A DNA stretch of 64,000 bases from Microvelia longipes (GCA_018340805.1 JACMZG010001914.1:48606604-48670603), one strand, 5' to 3'; counted from the first letter of the stretch, positions 45,640 to 57,205 are shown. Numbers and translations: made by a program. The notes: generated by a model from the sequence alone, not told the origin.

Positions 45640-46490
45640 TGAATGTAAAAAACATACTGAAGCAAACCACTGTTACAGATAATTAAAATACAATTTAATT
45701 AAATCCAATTTTGTCATTTTAATCTTAAAAATAAATCGTTATGCGTTATTCTTTATACTTTATCTAATCCTAAAAAAAACAAATTAAGAAAACTAGGGCA
45801 TGTAATAAACATGTATAAATTTAGTTTTATCTGCTACATTCATTAGATTATGTGAAGCGGAAGAAACATTCACATCATATTCACTTTTCTCAAGTGTTGT
45901 GTTGCGGTTATAAAAGGATTGTTTTTGTTGCTGTTACGTATGTTATACATTATGTGAGAATTTCTCTCTCTCTCTTGCCACAACAAAAACTATAAATTCA
46001 TTAAACTTTTCACCTTTTTAATGAAAAACTAAATGGAGAGTGTGATATAATGTTGTTTAAAATGGATCTTTTTTTTAATCTTTGCATTATATGAGAGAGT
46101 GTAATGATGCCAACTCTTGTTTTAGAATTTATAATACAAAAAGAAAAACTTTCGCATCGTTACAAAAAGTATATAACTGTGTTAAGATGAAGAATGAACA
46201 TTATGTAATATGGTTTTGAACCTAATTGAAATAAAACAGCAAAAAATTGAGATTATTTTAACCCTCTTTTAATTAGTGATTTTACAAGTCGTGCTAAAAG
46301 CAAAGAACAAATTTAATTTCAATCTCATTAAATTTTTAAACAGTCTATTAATTAATATTCAACAGACTATTATTATTATTCGAACAGTCTATAATTATTC
46401 AGAAAATTCAACTATTCAAAATTCAACTAACTTCTATTCCACTAATTTAGTTCAAGCCAAATTTTTATATTATTAGTAAAATATCAACAT
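45640..46490. other. Spacer, no gene seen
   Basis: Has a CTCTCTCTCTC run near 45964-45975 and AT-rich ORFs such as 46276-46476, none with a domain. Confidence 0.4.
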
Positions 46491-46495
46491 TTCCT

Positions 46496-46571
46496 CACCA
46501 CGCCAAGGAGTATCACCACTGGGTGATTCTCCTTACCACGCCAAGGAGTATCACCACTGGGTGATTCGTCC
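46496..46571. repeat. 38-bp tandem duplication
   Basis: CCACGCCAAGGAGTATCACC and ACTGGGTGATTC occur twice in a row. Each unit holds a small hairpin, ATCACC...GGGTGAT. Confidence 0.85.
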
Positions 46572-46698
46572 TATCAAGACTGCCAAGTCACATAGGTATT
46601 AGGCAATATATTTATTTTTTATGCTCTTTTTGTTTGATTGGACTTAAATTTATAAATGTATACTTTTTACTTTATTTAATTACATATAGGAGTAGACT

Positions 46699-46733
46699 CG
46701 TGACGCGCACAAGCCTCGAGCTTATGCGTCACA
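46699..46733. other. GC-rich hairpin
   Basis: TGACGCGCACAAGC faces GCTTATGCGTCA around CTCGA, giving about 11 pairs. Confidence 0.55.
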
Positions 46734-46752
46734 AATGGTCTGCATATATTAT

Positions 46753-47363
46753 TTTTTTTGAGGTAGTACGTAATTGAGCACTTTATTGGACCGTTTTTAG
46801 GATGAGATGCCAATCATTATTGTTATAGGAGGTTATTTAGTACTTTTCACCTCCGAGGACAATAATGAATGTAAAAAAAACTCCTAGGACGTAAAAGTAA
46901 TTCATATGTTGCCGCCATTATTGAATGTAGCGTGTTCAAAAAACAATCTGTGTAAACCTTCATGAGCTTTATTTAAAAACGTTGTTTCTGTTTTTGTTCG
47001 TAGACTAATTTTTTTTCGTTTTTAAAAGGTGTTCTAATTGACACTTTTTGTGTGTTTATTTGTAAAGCTTTTACATTTTTGAGTAAAAGTGTGAAGCTAT
47101 GGATGAATTTAATGCGACGACATAATATGGAGTTAATTGGACGTTTTTTTAATTAAGTATATAGGGCAGTTTAATGTGTGCATTTTGATTTTTTAATGAG
47201 TGCTTTATTTAATGAGTGCTACCTCAAAAAAAATAGTGTATGCCATCCGGCTGAGAATGTCTTTATGTCTTGGCAATTTTTCCCGACTCGCTTCGCTCGT
47301 CGGTAAATCTAATTGCCGTGACATAAAGACACACTTCTCAGCCTTATGGCATAAATAACTATT
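46753..47363 (+). mobile_element. Family A non-autonomous element, best copy
   Basis: About 610 bp, the most complete copy. In order: GAGGTAGTACGTAATTGAGC, CACCTCCGAGGACAATAATG, CTCCTAGGACGTAAAAGTAA, TTGCCGCCATT, TCGTAGACTAATTTTTTTTC, TTGAGTAAAAGTGTGAAGC, ATGGATGAATTTAATG, and a terminal foldback with arms of about 43 bp from 47238 to 47353. It ends GCATAAATAACTATT. The conserved ATGGATGAATTTAATG after a leader-like segment may be the relic of the first codons of an autonomous element's protein; only about 18 codons remain. Confidence 0.9.
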
Positions 47364-47435
47364 ATTTATATACAATTCGTAATTTAATAATTGTAAACAA
47401 GTATTTAGATATAAATAAAAAATTAATAAAAAAAA

Positions 47436-48240
47436 GTGTTTTTAAGACCTCCTGAATGGTTTTGAAAAAGTTGTCTGACTGTATGTGTGTGTCTGTGTGC
47501 GCGCGTGTGTGTGTGCGTGCGTATGTGAGTGTGTGTGATATCACCTCAGTGTTAGTCTATAGGTTTAGTCTATAGCTTCCAGTTAGTCTATAGGTTTAGT
47601 CTATAGCTTCCAGTTAGTCTATAGGTTTAATTGTGATATTCGGAAAAAATATTTTTTTCTGAAAAATATGTTTATTCACATTATGACATTATTTTTTATT
47701 ACATTATTTAACCGTAATAATGACGGCAAAAATTTCGAAACAAATCATAAATCGCGGAAACATTTTGTGACCAGATTGAGATTTGGCACGCATGTAGCTA
47801 TGTCTAAGACTTAAATAAGTGCCAAGTTTTACCTAATAATCAGAATTTTTTCAATTTTTATTACATGACTTGTGTACGTTATCCAAAAAATTGGATAATA
47901 ATCTAATTGAGTTCAAATTCGGTACGTATTTAATAAAGGTAAGTGTACACCTTTACGTAATAATAAGTACACTAAGATCCGTTTCAATATGATAAGTATA
48001 TCCATGATTTTGTTGGATCATAAAAGTTAAGCAGCATCTAGCTTGGCCAAAGCCTGGATAGGAGACCGATGGGAATGAAACGAATGTTTTACTATGTGAG
48101 GACGAGCGAAGCAAGTCTAAAGATGTATTTTAGTACTAATTTAACGACTTGTATATTCTAAGACAGAAGCAGGGAAGATGAGCGTAGCGAATCTGATGTG
48201 ATGAGGAAAAGTTCCGAGGTACCCCGTACCCGATTTTTTT
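47436..48240 (+). repeat. Family C composite with 5S rRNA-like module
   Basis: The first module runs 47436-47984, including CCTCCTGAATGGTTTTG, a GT-rich block, TTTGGCACGCATGTAGCTAT and AATTCGGTACGTATT. The 5S-like part, 47985-48078, holds TTGGATCATAAAAGTTAAGC, AGCATCTAGCTTGG and CCTGGATAGGAGACCGATGG; these align in order with the 5S segment around CCGATCACC, the A box, intermediate element and C box. The tail has GAGGACGAGCGAAGCAAGTC, GATGAGCGTAGCGAATCTGA, GTTCCGAGGTACCCCGTACC and a T run. A 31-bp tandem repeat lies inside at 47553-47632. Confidence 0.85.
47553..47632. repeat. 31-bp tandem repeat
   Basis: AGTCTATAGGTTTAGTCTAT followed by AGCTTCCAGTT, two and a half copies, inside a Family C element. 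Confidence 0.9.
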
Positions 48241-48460
48241 CTTTTTACTGTAGTTACTTTTTAACTACACTATAAAGCGAATAAATTTAATCCTTCACAA
48301 GTAATAATATTTACGTTTTATTTAAATATTATTGTGACTGGTTAAATTATGCGTCATGTGAATAAATAAAATAAAATGTATCAACTATTTGTTACTTAAT
48401 AACTCAGCTGCCACCTGGTACCTATGATAGCTGGATCTGTCAAGCCAGGAAAACTCTTTC

Positions 48461-48600
48461 GACTTTATTCCTGGTGGCTGAATGTTAAAGCCTGACAGCT
48501 TTTCTGCATTTAGATCTAATAAAATATCGGAACAACACGTGCCCCCACCTGGGATTCAAAACTAGTCATATCCTAATTTTAAAATGTTACAGTATAATAA
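48461..48600 (-). repeat. SINE-like unit, copy 1
   Basis: The same 135 bp occurs at 48913-49053. On the minus strand GTTTTGAATCCCAGGTGGGG resembles a B box and is followed by GCACGTGTTGTTCCGATA, TTTATTAGATCTAAATGCAG and CAGCCACCAGGAATAAAG. No A box is recognised, so the tRNA origin is tentative. Confidence 0.55.
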
Positions 48601-48912
48601 ATATATAAATAAACCATTTAATTGCACAAATAAATTTTACATACACAAGTATTAAAAAATAGTTAATAATATTATTTAGGTGCAAAATCGGCACTGGGCC
48701 GTGGTGTCCTCACTGCAGAGGGTTGTTGGTTAGTATTCAACCTTAATAATTAAATTTACTTAAATAATTAACCAATAAAATTTATCATGTTATTGTATCT
48801 GAGACTTGTATCAGTTTCATTTTACATAATTATCATTTCAAATTTATATATTCAATATATAATACTTAATTTTGTGTTTCCCCTAATTTAACAATTTGCA
48901 TGATAAAATCTA
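48601..48912. other. Spacer between two SINE-like units
   Basis: Contains GTGCAAAATCGGCACTGGGC near 48681 and nothing identifiable otherwise. Confidence 0.35.
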
Positions 48913-49055
48913 AAACCTTTATTCCTGGTGGCTGAATGTCAAAGCCTGGCAGCTTTTCTGCATTTAGATCTAATAAAATATCGGAACAACACGTGCCCAC
49001 ACCTGGGAGATTCTAAACCAGTCATATCCTAATTTTAAAAATGTTACAGTAAAAG
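48913..49055 (-). repeat. SINE-like unit, copy 2
   Basis: About 95 percent identical to 48461-48600 and in the same orientation 452 bp away, which could also be a segmental duplication. Confidence 0.55.
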
Positions 49056-50189
49056 CTTAAAGTATATTATTTTGTCTTGCTGGTATCAAAATATATTGCG
49101 GAGTCAACATAAAACTAACTAGAGAATTCCCTTTATTGTTGAAAATGACCTTCAATCCTTCCCCATTAGTGAAAGAAACTAGATCGGAAAACTTAAAAGC
49201 AAATTAAGACTATTCTTTAGATCAAACCGATCTTTATGAGGTATTGAGTTTAAAATCTTTTGTCTCCAACTAGAAATTGGCCTTTTTTCATTCTATGTGT
49301 AATGTTAAATATCCTTGGGTTCTAATGAAAAAAATATTCTGATATATCTTTAAACAGTGACGAATTTTTTTCTTTGACAAAAAATTTGCTAATAAGGGGG
49401 CTCGTTTAGTAAAGGAGGGGGGCCAAAATCCGTTTTAGAGCTCCCAAACACGAAAACATATTTTGAAACCTAAATGTTAATAATGAGTTGCAATGAAGCT
49501 TGAATGCTATTAAACAGGAGCAGACCGGCCATTAAGGGCGAGGGCGGCAGCCCTCCTTGAGCCTCTTATCCAAGGAAACCCAAGGAGGAGATTCAAATAT
49601 ACATTAGAATTCATACATTTATTCTTGACAATGTAAAATTTTAAAAATGAGATAAACTGATACACTGAACACTCTACAAATCAACTCACCAAATAAACTG
49701 ACATCATTTTCAGCGACGATTGTATCTTAAAAATTTTCGTCGCATAAAATGAAGTCATCCGCATACAAACGCGACCTTTTGATATGAATCTATATCTTTC
49801 TAAAATAAGATCAATACCAAACTAATTATACATGAAAAGAAGGAAATGATATGAAGTTAAAACAATTGGTTCGAATACATTGTTATTGGGTTTATTACTG
49901 TATTTAGAAAGAGGCCAGGGTAGTTGGAACCACTGGAGCGAAGAAGGGTTTAGTCGAGGTCTTCCGTTCCGCAAGATATGTTCTATATGAACGTATCATA
50001 GAGGCATTTACATTAAACATCTATCTCTCTTGATATAAGTTTTTATAACCTTCTTTATTTTGATCAATTTAGTTCTTCTTTTTTTTTAGAAGAAAAAAAT
50101 AATGGGGAAGGTTTTCAAGATGTCGGACAATGCAAGGTTAACTCCGATTCTCTTCTATCCCCTACCTTTTTTTAATATTATATTATTTT
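49056..50189. other. Spacer with a GC-rich repeat fragment
   Basis: 49515-49580 (GACCGGCCATTAAGGGCGAG, GCGGCAGCCCTCCTTGAGCC) resembles 62395-62455. No gene is recognised. Confidence 0.4.
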
Positions 50190-50411
50190 TTAAAAGACTA
50201 GAGGTTCATAAAAAAAGTCCTTGGTGAGTACGGCTTCCTTGCTAATTATATTTTTGAACATAGCACGGTCAAACCCGAACCCCATCGTACCGAAGCGAGG
50301 TCGAACACACAGACATTCAGTCTCTTTAATCTCCAATACTAAGTTCCTCTCACTTTTACTTAATTTCTCAACAGAAACCTGTTTGTCGTTTTCGACCTCA
50401 CTTGGATCCAT
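50190..50411 (-). CDS. Candidate small ORF or first exon, unknown protein
   Basis: A 73-codon minus-strand ORF with ATG in a strong context (AGAATGG, A at -3 and G at +4) and an in-frame stop seven codons upstream of it. It is less AT-rich than its surroundings. The N-terminal part is charged (MDPSEVENDKQVSVEKLSKS), followed by RPRFGTMGFGFDRAMF. No domain is recognised, no clear splice donor follows, and it ends at TAA. A 23-base piece recurs at 43437-43459, so part of it may be transposon-derived. Confidence 0.25.
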   Translation of the reverse strand: MDPSEVENDKQVSVEKLSKSERNLVLEIKETECLCVRPRFGTMGFGFDRAMFKNIISKEAVLTKDFFYEPLVF

Positions 50412-50919
50412 TCTCCTTTTACACCCTTTAAAATTTCAGATCCCAATTTCCGATTTTTTATTGACATTGGACTAAATTAAATTAGAAAAAGATTCTACAA
50501 GGACTTGCTTCCCAATGTAAACTTGATAATTTGATAGTCAAATTATGCCTCTTGTAATAAATATAATACAAGTGCACTCCTTTATATTTTGATACTAAAA
50601 ATAAAAGTATAAATAAAATTATACCTCTCACGCCTTCAATTATTATACTTACACTAATATACAGAAATTATTAATTTATTTCTTGATATTATTTGGTGGT
50701 AAAGGTATACTTTAGTATACTTTCGTTATACATAGTAGTTTAAATAAAAAAAATATGAAACATTTTAAATTATACCTTTTAATTCATTCGTGATAATTTA
50801 ACAAGTTTGGTATGTTTTTTTTTTAAAAAAAAATCCTACTTCTTGATACTATATTTGATAGAAAATTTTACTTTTAGTGAATTTTCAAATAATATTTCAC
50901 CGATGAAATCGTCGGCATG
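50412..50919. other. AT-rich spacer, no gene seen
   Basis: No recognised signal. Confidence 0.4.
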
Positions 50920-51035
50920 AAGACAGTGGTGAATCGCGCTCCTGTTTCCGTTTATATTCAGGGGGACGAGCGAAGCAAGTCCGAAGTAGTAAGTAAAAGC
51001 GTAGCGAAGCCCGTAAGGTGAGGCTGTATTTTTTT
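50920..51035 (+). repeat. Family C tail fragment
   Basis: GGACGAGCGAAGCAAGTCCG, AAGTAGTAAGTAAAAGCG, TAGCGAAGCCCG and a T run match the tail of the 5S-bearing copies. A 5S-like piece before it is at best very decayed. Confidence 0.55.
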
Positions 51036-51184
51036 TTATTTCTGTACATTTAATTACGATATTCGATAAAAAAAAACACCGCTGATGATAACCTTAGTGT
51101 TTGTTTACATGTTAGGGAATAATGAAATGAGGCAGGTTTAAATGAACATGTGGTCTGAGACTCCTCGGTACAGACGGTTGGAGC

Positions 51185-51590
51185 CATAAACACCAATGTC
51201 TGCTCTTTAACATAGACGATCTGAACCATAAACACCAATGCCTGGTCATAAACACCAATGCCTAATCATAAAAACCAATGACTTGCCTAAAACACCAATG
51301 CCTGGCCATAAACACCAATGTCTGCTCTTCAATATAGACGATCTGAACCATTAACACCAATGCCTAATCATAAACACCAATGCCTAATCATAAAAACCAA
51401 TGACTTGCCTAAAACACCAATGCCTGGCCATAAACACCAATGCCTGACCATAAAAACCAATGCCTGGCCATAAACACGAATGCCTGGCCATAAACATGAA
51501 TGCCTGGCCATATACACCAATGCCTGGCCATAAAAACTAATACCTGGCAATAAACACGAATGCCTGGCCATAAACACCAATGACTAGCCG
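51185..51590. repeat. 20-bp tandem array
   Basis: Unit CCATAAACACCAATGCCTGG, about 18 copies. A longer unit with CTGCTCTTTAACATAGACGA occurs twice at its left side (51197 and 51322). ORFs at 51050-51238 and 51368-51580 are shadows. Confidence 0.93.
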
Positions 51591-51874
51591 AATATTTTAT
51601 TATAAATTACTATGTTGATTCTAATTAATAGAATATTATACCGCTTGACATTCCTCCTTTTGTTGAATATTCAAAACAATGACTGGGCTAGAAATATAAT
51701 ATCTATTCTTCCTTGATACAGTAAGATTATATAACTTGTTACAAGATATGAAAGTGAAAATGTAGTTTTTTTTCTCTCGCTACGTTACAAATGGCACACT
51801 CCATTCATAATGTTGTTAACACACATAATAGGTCTTTCTCTTACTAGTCAAATGATTTATACACCTTAACCTAA
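51591..51874. other. Spacer, no gene seen
   Basis: No recognised signal. Confidence 0.4.
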
Positions 51875-51935
51875 AAAAATCGGGTGCGGGGTACCTCGGA
51901 ACTTTTCCTCATCACATCAAATCAGGGTTCTTTTA
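51875..51935 (-). repeat. Family C tail fragment
   Basis: On the minus strand TGATGTGATGAGGAAAAGTT, CCGAGGTACCCCGCACCCGA and a T run, the last 55 bases of the composite family. Confidence 0.75.
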
Positions 51936-52035
51936 GAGGTTCTTCCCCGAGGGTATCTCACAATTATGGGGGTATACAAATATGTAATAATTGTTTACAG
52001 GGGTAGGGGTGCTACCAGTTTAATGAGCATAGAGA

Positions 52036-52366
52036 TTGGGAAAAAATGAGCTTATGAGATTGGGACCATGGAGGATGGTGGGAGGGGGGGAGGTTAATTT
52101 TTTTGGAGAGTAGGCTGATCAAGAATATATCTATATTGTTCTTTACATACTTGAGGTTACTTTATTTCAAAATTTCTCAATTGTCAAAATTTTACAATGA
52201 AATGAAAAAAAACAAGAAAAACAAATCGATTGTAAATTATTACATAGACAGCATAACTTGAATAAAAAAAGCATAACATTACATGAGAAACACTAAACAT
52301 TTAAGGTGGGAATACTAAGTTATCAGCTGACAATTCGTGTATTGCTACATACACACACACACACAC

Positions 52367-52442
<76 letters not shown>

Positions 52443-52570
52443 TTGTGTGTATGTATGTATGTGCGAGATTTTTGTTCGTAGACGTTTATTGGACGCAACA
52501 ATTTTCGAACGCTATTCCGGATCAAAATGAAACTTGGTTCAAAAACATTAAAGGACAAAAATGACCCCAC
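52036..52570 (+). repeat. Family D repeat with (CA)n(TA)n
   Basis: GAGCTTATGAGATTGGGACC, GGCTGATCAAGAATATA and, after the CA/TA run (52352-52438), ACGTTTATTGGACGCAACAA, TTTTCGAACGC and ATGAAACTTGGTTC. The same blocks in the same order occur at 54498-54755. ORFs at 52301-52576 are translations of the microsatellite. Confidence 0.7.
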
Positions 52571-53264
52571 AAGCATTTCAAGAAATCACAAATCTTCATG
52601 TAGCGTAACATACATGTACTACTATGTATGTTGTTTGTGGTCCTTTTATTTAGTGTGTTAGGAATAAGTTATATTGTTAAGTCATGGTATTTTCTTGTTT
52701 GTAAGCACTGTTGATGGTATTATAGCTGAAATCCGAGACTCTGAGCAGAGTGGGTATTGTTTAAGAAATAAATATATTAGTTTCAGTGAAGAGATAAGAT
52801 AATAGATAGATGAATATATTATATTTTTGCTTGTATTATTAATTTCATTTTTTTATGATCATTATTAAATTTGAAATTGCTTATTTATCAATATTTAGAA
52901 ATTAAAACTTGACATATGGCTTTATATGCATTTTCTAAGTATAGGGAGAGTTCAACAGAAAATCGTCCCCCCTCCTATTAACTTTTGACTATGAAAAAGT
53001 GCCCCCCCCCCAAGCTGGTCTGCTGGAACCGCCGCTGCTCAGAGTTATAAAGCTTATTGGTGGACAGAAGAAGTGGGTGTTGTTATTATTAAAAACTTTT
53101 ATTCTAATATCAGTATTAGTTCCGGTTTTATTGATTAACATATATATGTCAAACAAAAAATTATGTCATTGATTGTCACGCTAAGGCTTTCGTCTCAGAA
53201 CCCAACAAAAATCCAAGGCGTAATGTTTCCTCTGTTGCTCTGTTTCCTCCCTTGGTACGTAAAT
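52571..53264. other. Spacer, no gene seen
   Basis: A C8 run with GCTGGTCTGCTGGAACCGCC lies near 53003-53035 and may be the end of a dispersed GC-rich repeat. Confidence 0.35.
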
Positions 53265-53424
53265 AACTATGACGTCATTAAGTCCCAGTAATGAGTTATT
53301 AAAATATTTCGAAAATTCATAAAACATGGGATACTGATCTGATTAATGTGACATTAGGTACGCATACAATTCTATATAAGTCCTACATATGTGCCAAGTT
53401 TTATCTAATCATCACCATTAAGTC
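53265..53424 (+). repeat. Family C repeat, middle of first module
   Basis: ACGTCATTAAGTCCCAGTAA, TTCATAAAACATGGGAT, ATTAGGTACGCATACAATTC and ATATGTGCCAAGTTTTATCT follow the family order. It stops exactly where a SINE begins. Confidence 0.7.
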
Positions 53425-53650
53425 ACTCGTGGTGTAGTGGTTAAGGTATGTGGCGAATACAATTAACTTTAAACTTCCGAGTTAATTTAGTCATGGGTTC
53501 AATCCCAGCACGGGCCTCTGGGATATTTATGAGAGGGATAAAAATTCTGCGTACCACGTCTTTCAGAACAGACGTAAAGAAGGTGGTCTCAAGCATTTGT
53601 GTTATCAGGTATTCGTTAAAGACCCCTTACCTAAAATGAAACTGGGTATT
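53425..53650 (+). mobile_element. tRNA-derived SINE, different head
   Basis: The head CACTCGTGGTGTAGTGGTTA has an A-box match (TGGTGTAGTGG) and GGGTTCAATCCCAGCACGGG a clear B box. The body contains AAATTCTGCGTACCACGTC, CAGAACAGACGTAAAGAAGG and GTATTCGTTAAAGACCCC. It is not related by body to the type 1 and type 2 SINEs. Confidence 0.75.
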
Positions 53651-54480
53651 ACATTATAATACTATAGTGTGTCTGCCTTTTAGTTTAAAGTAACCGTGAG
53701 GGTACGTGTTGTTTCTAGTTTTCACTAGACTATATGAGTCAGTGAAAATATGTACGATTGCTTGAAAAAAGCATGAGAGGAACCATTGAAATGCACGGCT
53801 CTTCTGTCTAGATTAGATGAAATATACCTACACTTGAAATTAAAAAGAATAGAACACTATCTTAGGGAGCTGGCAAAAAGGGACCAACAACGTGACCTAC
53901 TTGCCTGGTAGTTACTACCACACCCCCATATTACTACTACTATCATCACCATAATTTTAATTGTTAGACTTTAAGACAGTACGGTAGAGTTAAATAGAGT
54001 TAATTTAAGTTACAACTTAAATTAACTTATAAAGCCGCTTAAAACGTGAGTAAGCAGCGAAGAACAATTACCGAGCTTTCTTGAAGAATAATTAATGATG
54101 TAAATTTTCAAGGTCCGAAGGCCTTGTAAAGGAGAAGAATTCTAATTGATAAATTACTCACTATAATCACACGGAACTTCTTCAATTATTCTTTAATCGT
54201 CTCTCTATTTCTTCTTTTTCTCTAATGGAATTACTATTTTTTATTTTATTTTATTGTTGAGTTGCTTGGCTATTGTTTTTAATTTTAATCATTTATTATT
54301 TATATCTATTATGCAATGCGTAATGAATTTAAAGTAAGGGTAAAATAGAAGGATGTAAGGTGTAAGGAAGAAAACATGATAAATTAATTGAAATGACTAA
54401 CATTTTTCCTAAGTGAGTTTCCTTCAATAGTATACTTTTGGTTTCAAATTTAATCATTATAGTCGCCAGTACTTTTTTAA
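53651..54480. other. Spacer, no gene seen
   Basis: No recognised feature; ATTTAAGTTACAACTTAAAT near 54001-54020 is a short palindrome. Confidence 0.4.
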
Positions 54481-54489
54481 AGAATTTTC

Positions 54490-54800
<311 letters not shown>

Positions 54801-55631
54801 CCACTTCTAAACCAGTAATATGGTGAACTGATAAAGTACACAACCATGTGGCCACGAAGCGCAAAAAGACCGAAGGGCTATCCCACCTATTACCTTATTT
54901 CTGTATATAGAAAAAGCATCGTGTTCGTCTAAATGAGTTGAAAAAGTTGGTACATTAATACCATCCCGCTGTTTCATGCTAGAGAATAGACAGGTGTAGG
55001 AAATTTTTGAAGTTTGCAGCACTGACTAGTGATAAGGGTTATGATAAAGCCTTTATTTTTTTAAAAAATGCCGTAACTATATGGGTATTTTAAATATTTA
55101 AAAACATTTTAAAATTAACATGAACTGAGCTTTATGTGAGCGTTAAAATTGCTGCGGAGTGTCATACGATGACTATATAGTATTGTGTAACCTGTGGATT
55201 CCATATACGAATTTCCCTTGAAAATCCGGTTAAAAACAAGTAGCAATGCTATTGCTTAGGTTATAAGACATGAACCGAAAACTTTCGCAAGACCTGGATT
55301 GCTAAGTAAGAATGCATGCATTGCAATGAAATTTCGCCCGCCTTACGGACAACTGCACTAGAATTATTACCTTTACTACAGTTTAACTTCATTTACACTT
55401 TACTCAAGTTTATATCACAGTGTGTGGGTTCTAATTTAAAAATATTACAGTTAAATGCAATATGGCGATATCGAAGGTGTTGGATAAGGTGTTACCATCA
55501 GTTAATTTTATACCTTCTATCTACATTGTAAACGAAGATGGTAATGCAATGAAGCCGATCTTTTGCTTCCCTGATATTTATTAATTAAAACGATTAAATA
55601 CAAAATTAAATTATACAATAATAAAAAAATG
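54801..55631. other. Spacer, no gene seen
   Basis: Short ORFs without domains. Confidence 0.4.
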
Positions 55632-57205
55632 AACAGTACAATTAAAAAGTAAATAATACAAAACTAAAAATAAAAAAAAAATTTAAAATATCCAAAAGTA
55701 AATTATATAAAAGTGCAAAACCAATTAAACAAATACAAAAGTAAATACTGCAAATGCACAAAACGAAGTAAACAAATCAAAGAGTAAAATATATAAAGGA
55801 TAAAACCAATTAAACAAATACAAAAGTAAATAATGCAAAAGTACAGGACAAAGTAAGCAAAGTCCAAAAGTAAATTATATAAAAGTACAAAACAAATTAA
55901 AAAAATACAAAAGTACAAAACGAAGTAAACAAAACCAAAGTAAATTATGTAAAAGTACAAAACCAATTAAACAAATACAAAAGTAAATAATACAAAAGTA
56001 CAAAACGAAGTAAACAAATCTAAAAGTAAATTATATAAAAGGTGCAAAACCAATTAAACAATACAAAAGTAAATACTGCAAATGCACAAAACGAAGTAAA
56101 CAAATCAAAGAGTAAAATATATAAAGGACAAAACCAATTAAACAAATACAAAAGTAAATAATGCAAAAGTACAGGACAAAGTAAGCAAAGTCCAAAAGTA
56201 AATTATATAAAAGTACAAAACCAATTCAAGAAATAAAAGTAAAATAATGCAAAAGCACAAAACGAAGTAAACAAATCCAAAGTAAATTATATAAAAGTAT
56301 TAAACAAATACAAAGTAAATATGCAAAGCAAACGAAGTAACAAATCCAAAATACAAAAGTAAATAATGCAAAAGCACAAAACGAAGTAAACAAATCCAAA
56401 AGTAAATTATATAAAAGTACAAAACAAATTAAAAAAATACAAAAGTACAAAACGAAGTAAACAAAACCAAAGTAAATTATGTAAAAGTACAAAACCAATT
56501 AAACAAATACAAAAGTAAATAATACAAAAGTACAAAACGAAGTAAACAATCTAAAAGTAAATTATATAAAAAGTGCAAAACCAATTAAACAAATACAAAA
56601 GTAAATACTGCAAATGCACAAAACGAAGTAAACAAATCAAAGAGTAAAATATATAAAGGACAAAACCAATTAAACAAATACAAAAGTAAATAATGCAAAA
56701 GTACAGGACAAAGTAAGCAAAGTCCAAAAGTTAAATTATATAAAAGTACAAAACAATTAAAGAAATAAAAAAGTAAATAATGCAAAAGCACAAAACGAAG
56801 TAAACAAATCCAAAAGTAAATTATATAAAAGTACCAAACAAATTAAAGAAATACAAAAGTACAAAACGAAGTACACAAATCAAAAAAAAACTATATAAAA
56901 TACAAAACCAATTAAAAAAATACAAAAGTACAAAACGAAGTAAACAAAACCAAAGTAAATTATATATAAAAACCAATTAAACAAATACAAAAGTAAATAA
57001 TGCAAAAGCACAAAACGAAGTAAACAAATCTAAAAGTAAATTATATAAAAGTGCAAAACCAATTAAACAAATACAAAATAATAATGCAAAAAAAACAAAC
57101 GATGTAAACAAACCAAAATTTAAATTATATAAAAGTACAAAACCAATTAAACAAATACAAAAGTAAATAATGCAAAAGTACAAAACAAATCCAAAATAAA
57201 TTCAT
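55632..57205. repeat. 43-bp satellite in alternating dimers
   Basis: Two related 43-bp monomers alternate: one with ACAAAACGAAGTAAACAAAT and AAATTATATAAAAG, one with ACAAAACCAATTAAACAAAT and AAATAATGCAAAAG. The basic period is therefore 86 bp. Marker variants (ATACTGCAAATGCACAAAAC followed by AAATCAAAGAGTAAAATATA) recur at about 55745, 56074 and 56605, which indicates longer-range duplication. The minus-strand ORFs (55703-57183) are low-complexity aromatic and hydrophobic translations. Confidence 0.95.

Noticed and set aside
47985..48078. Functional 5S rRNA gene
   Set aside because: The 5' third is poorly conserved, box positions carry several changes and the sequence is embedded in a dispersed repeat; it is 5S-derived, not a gene.
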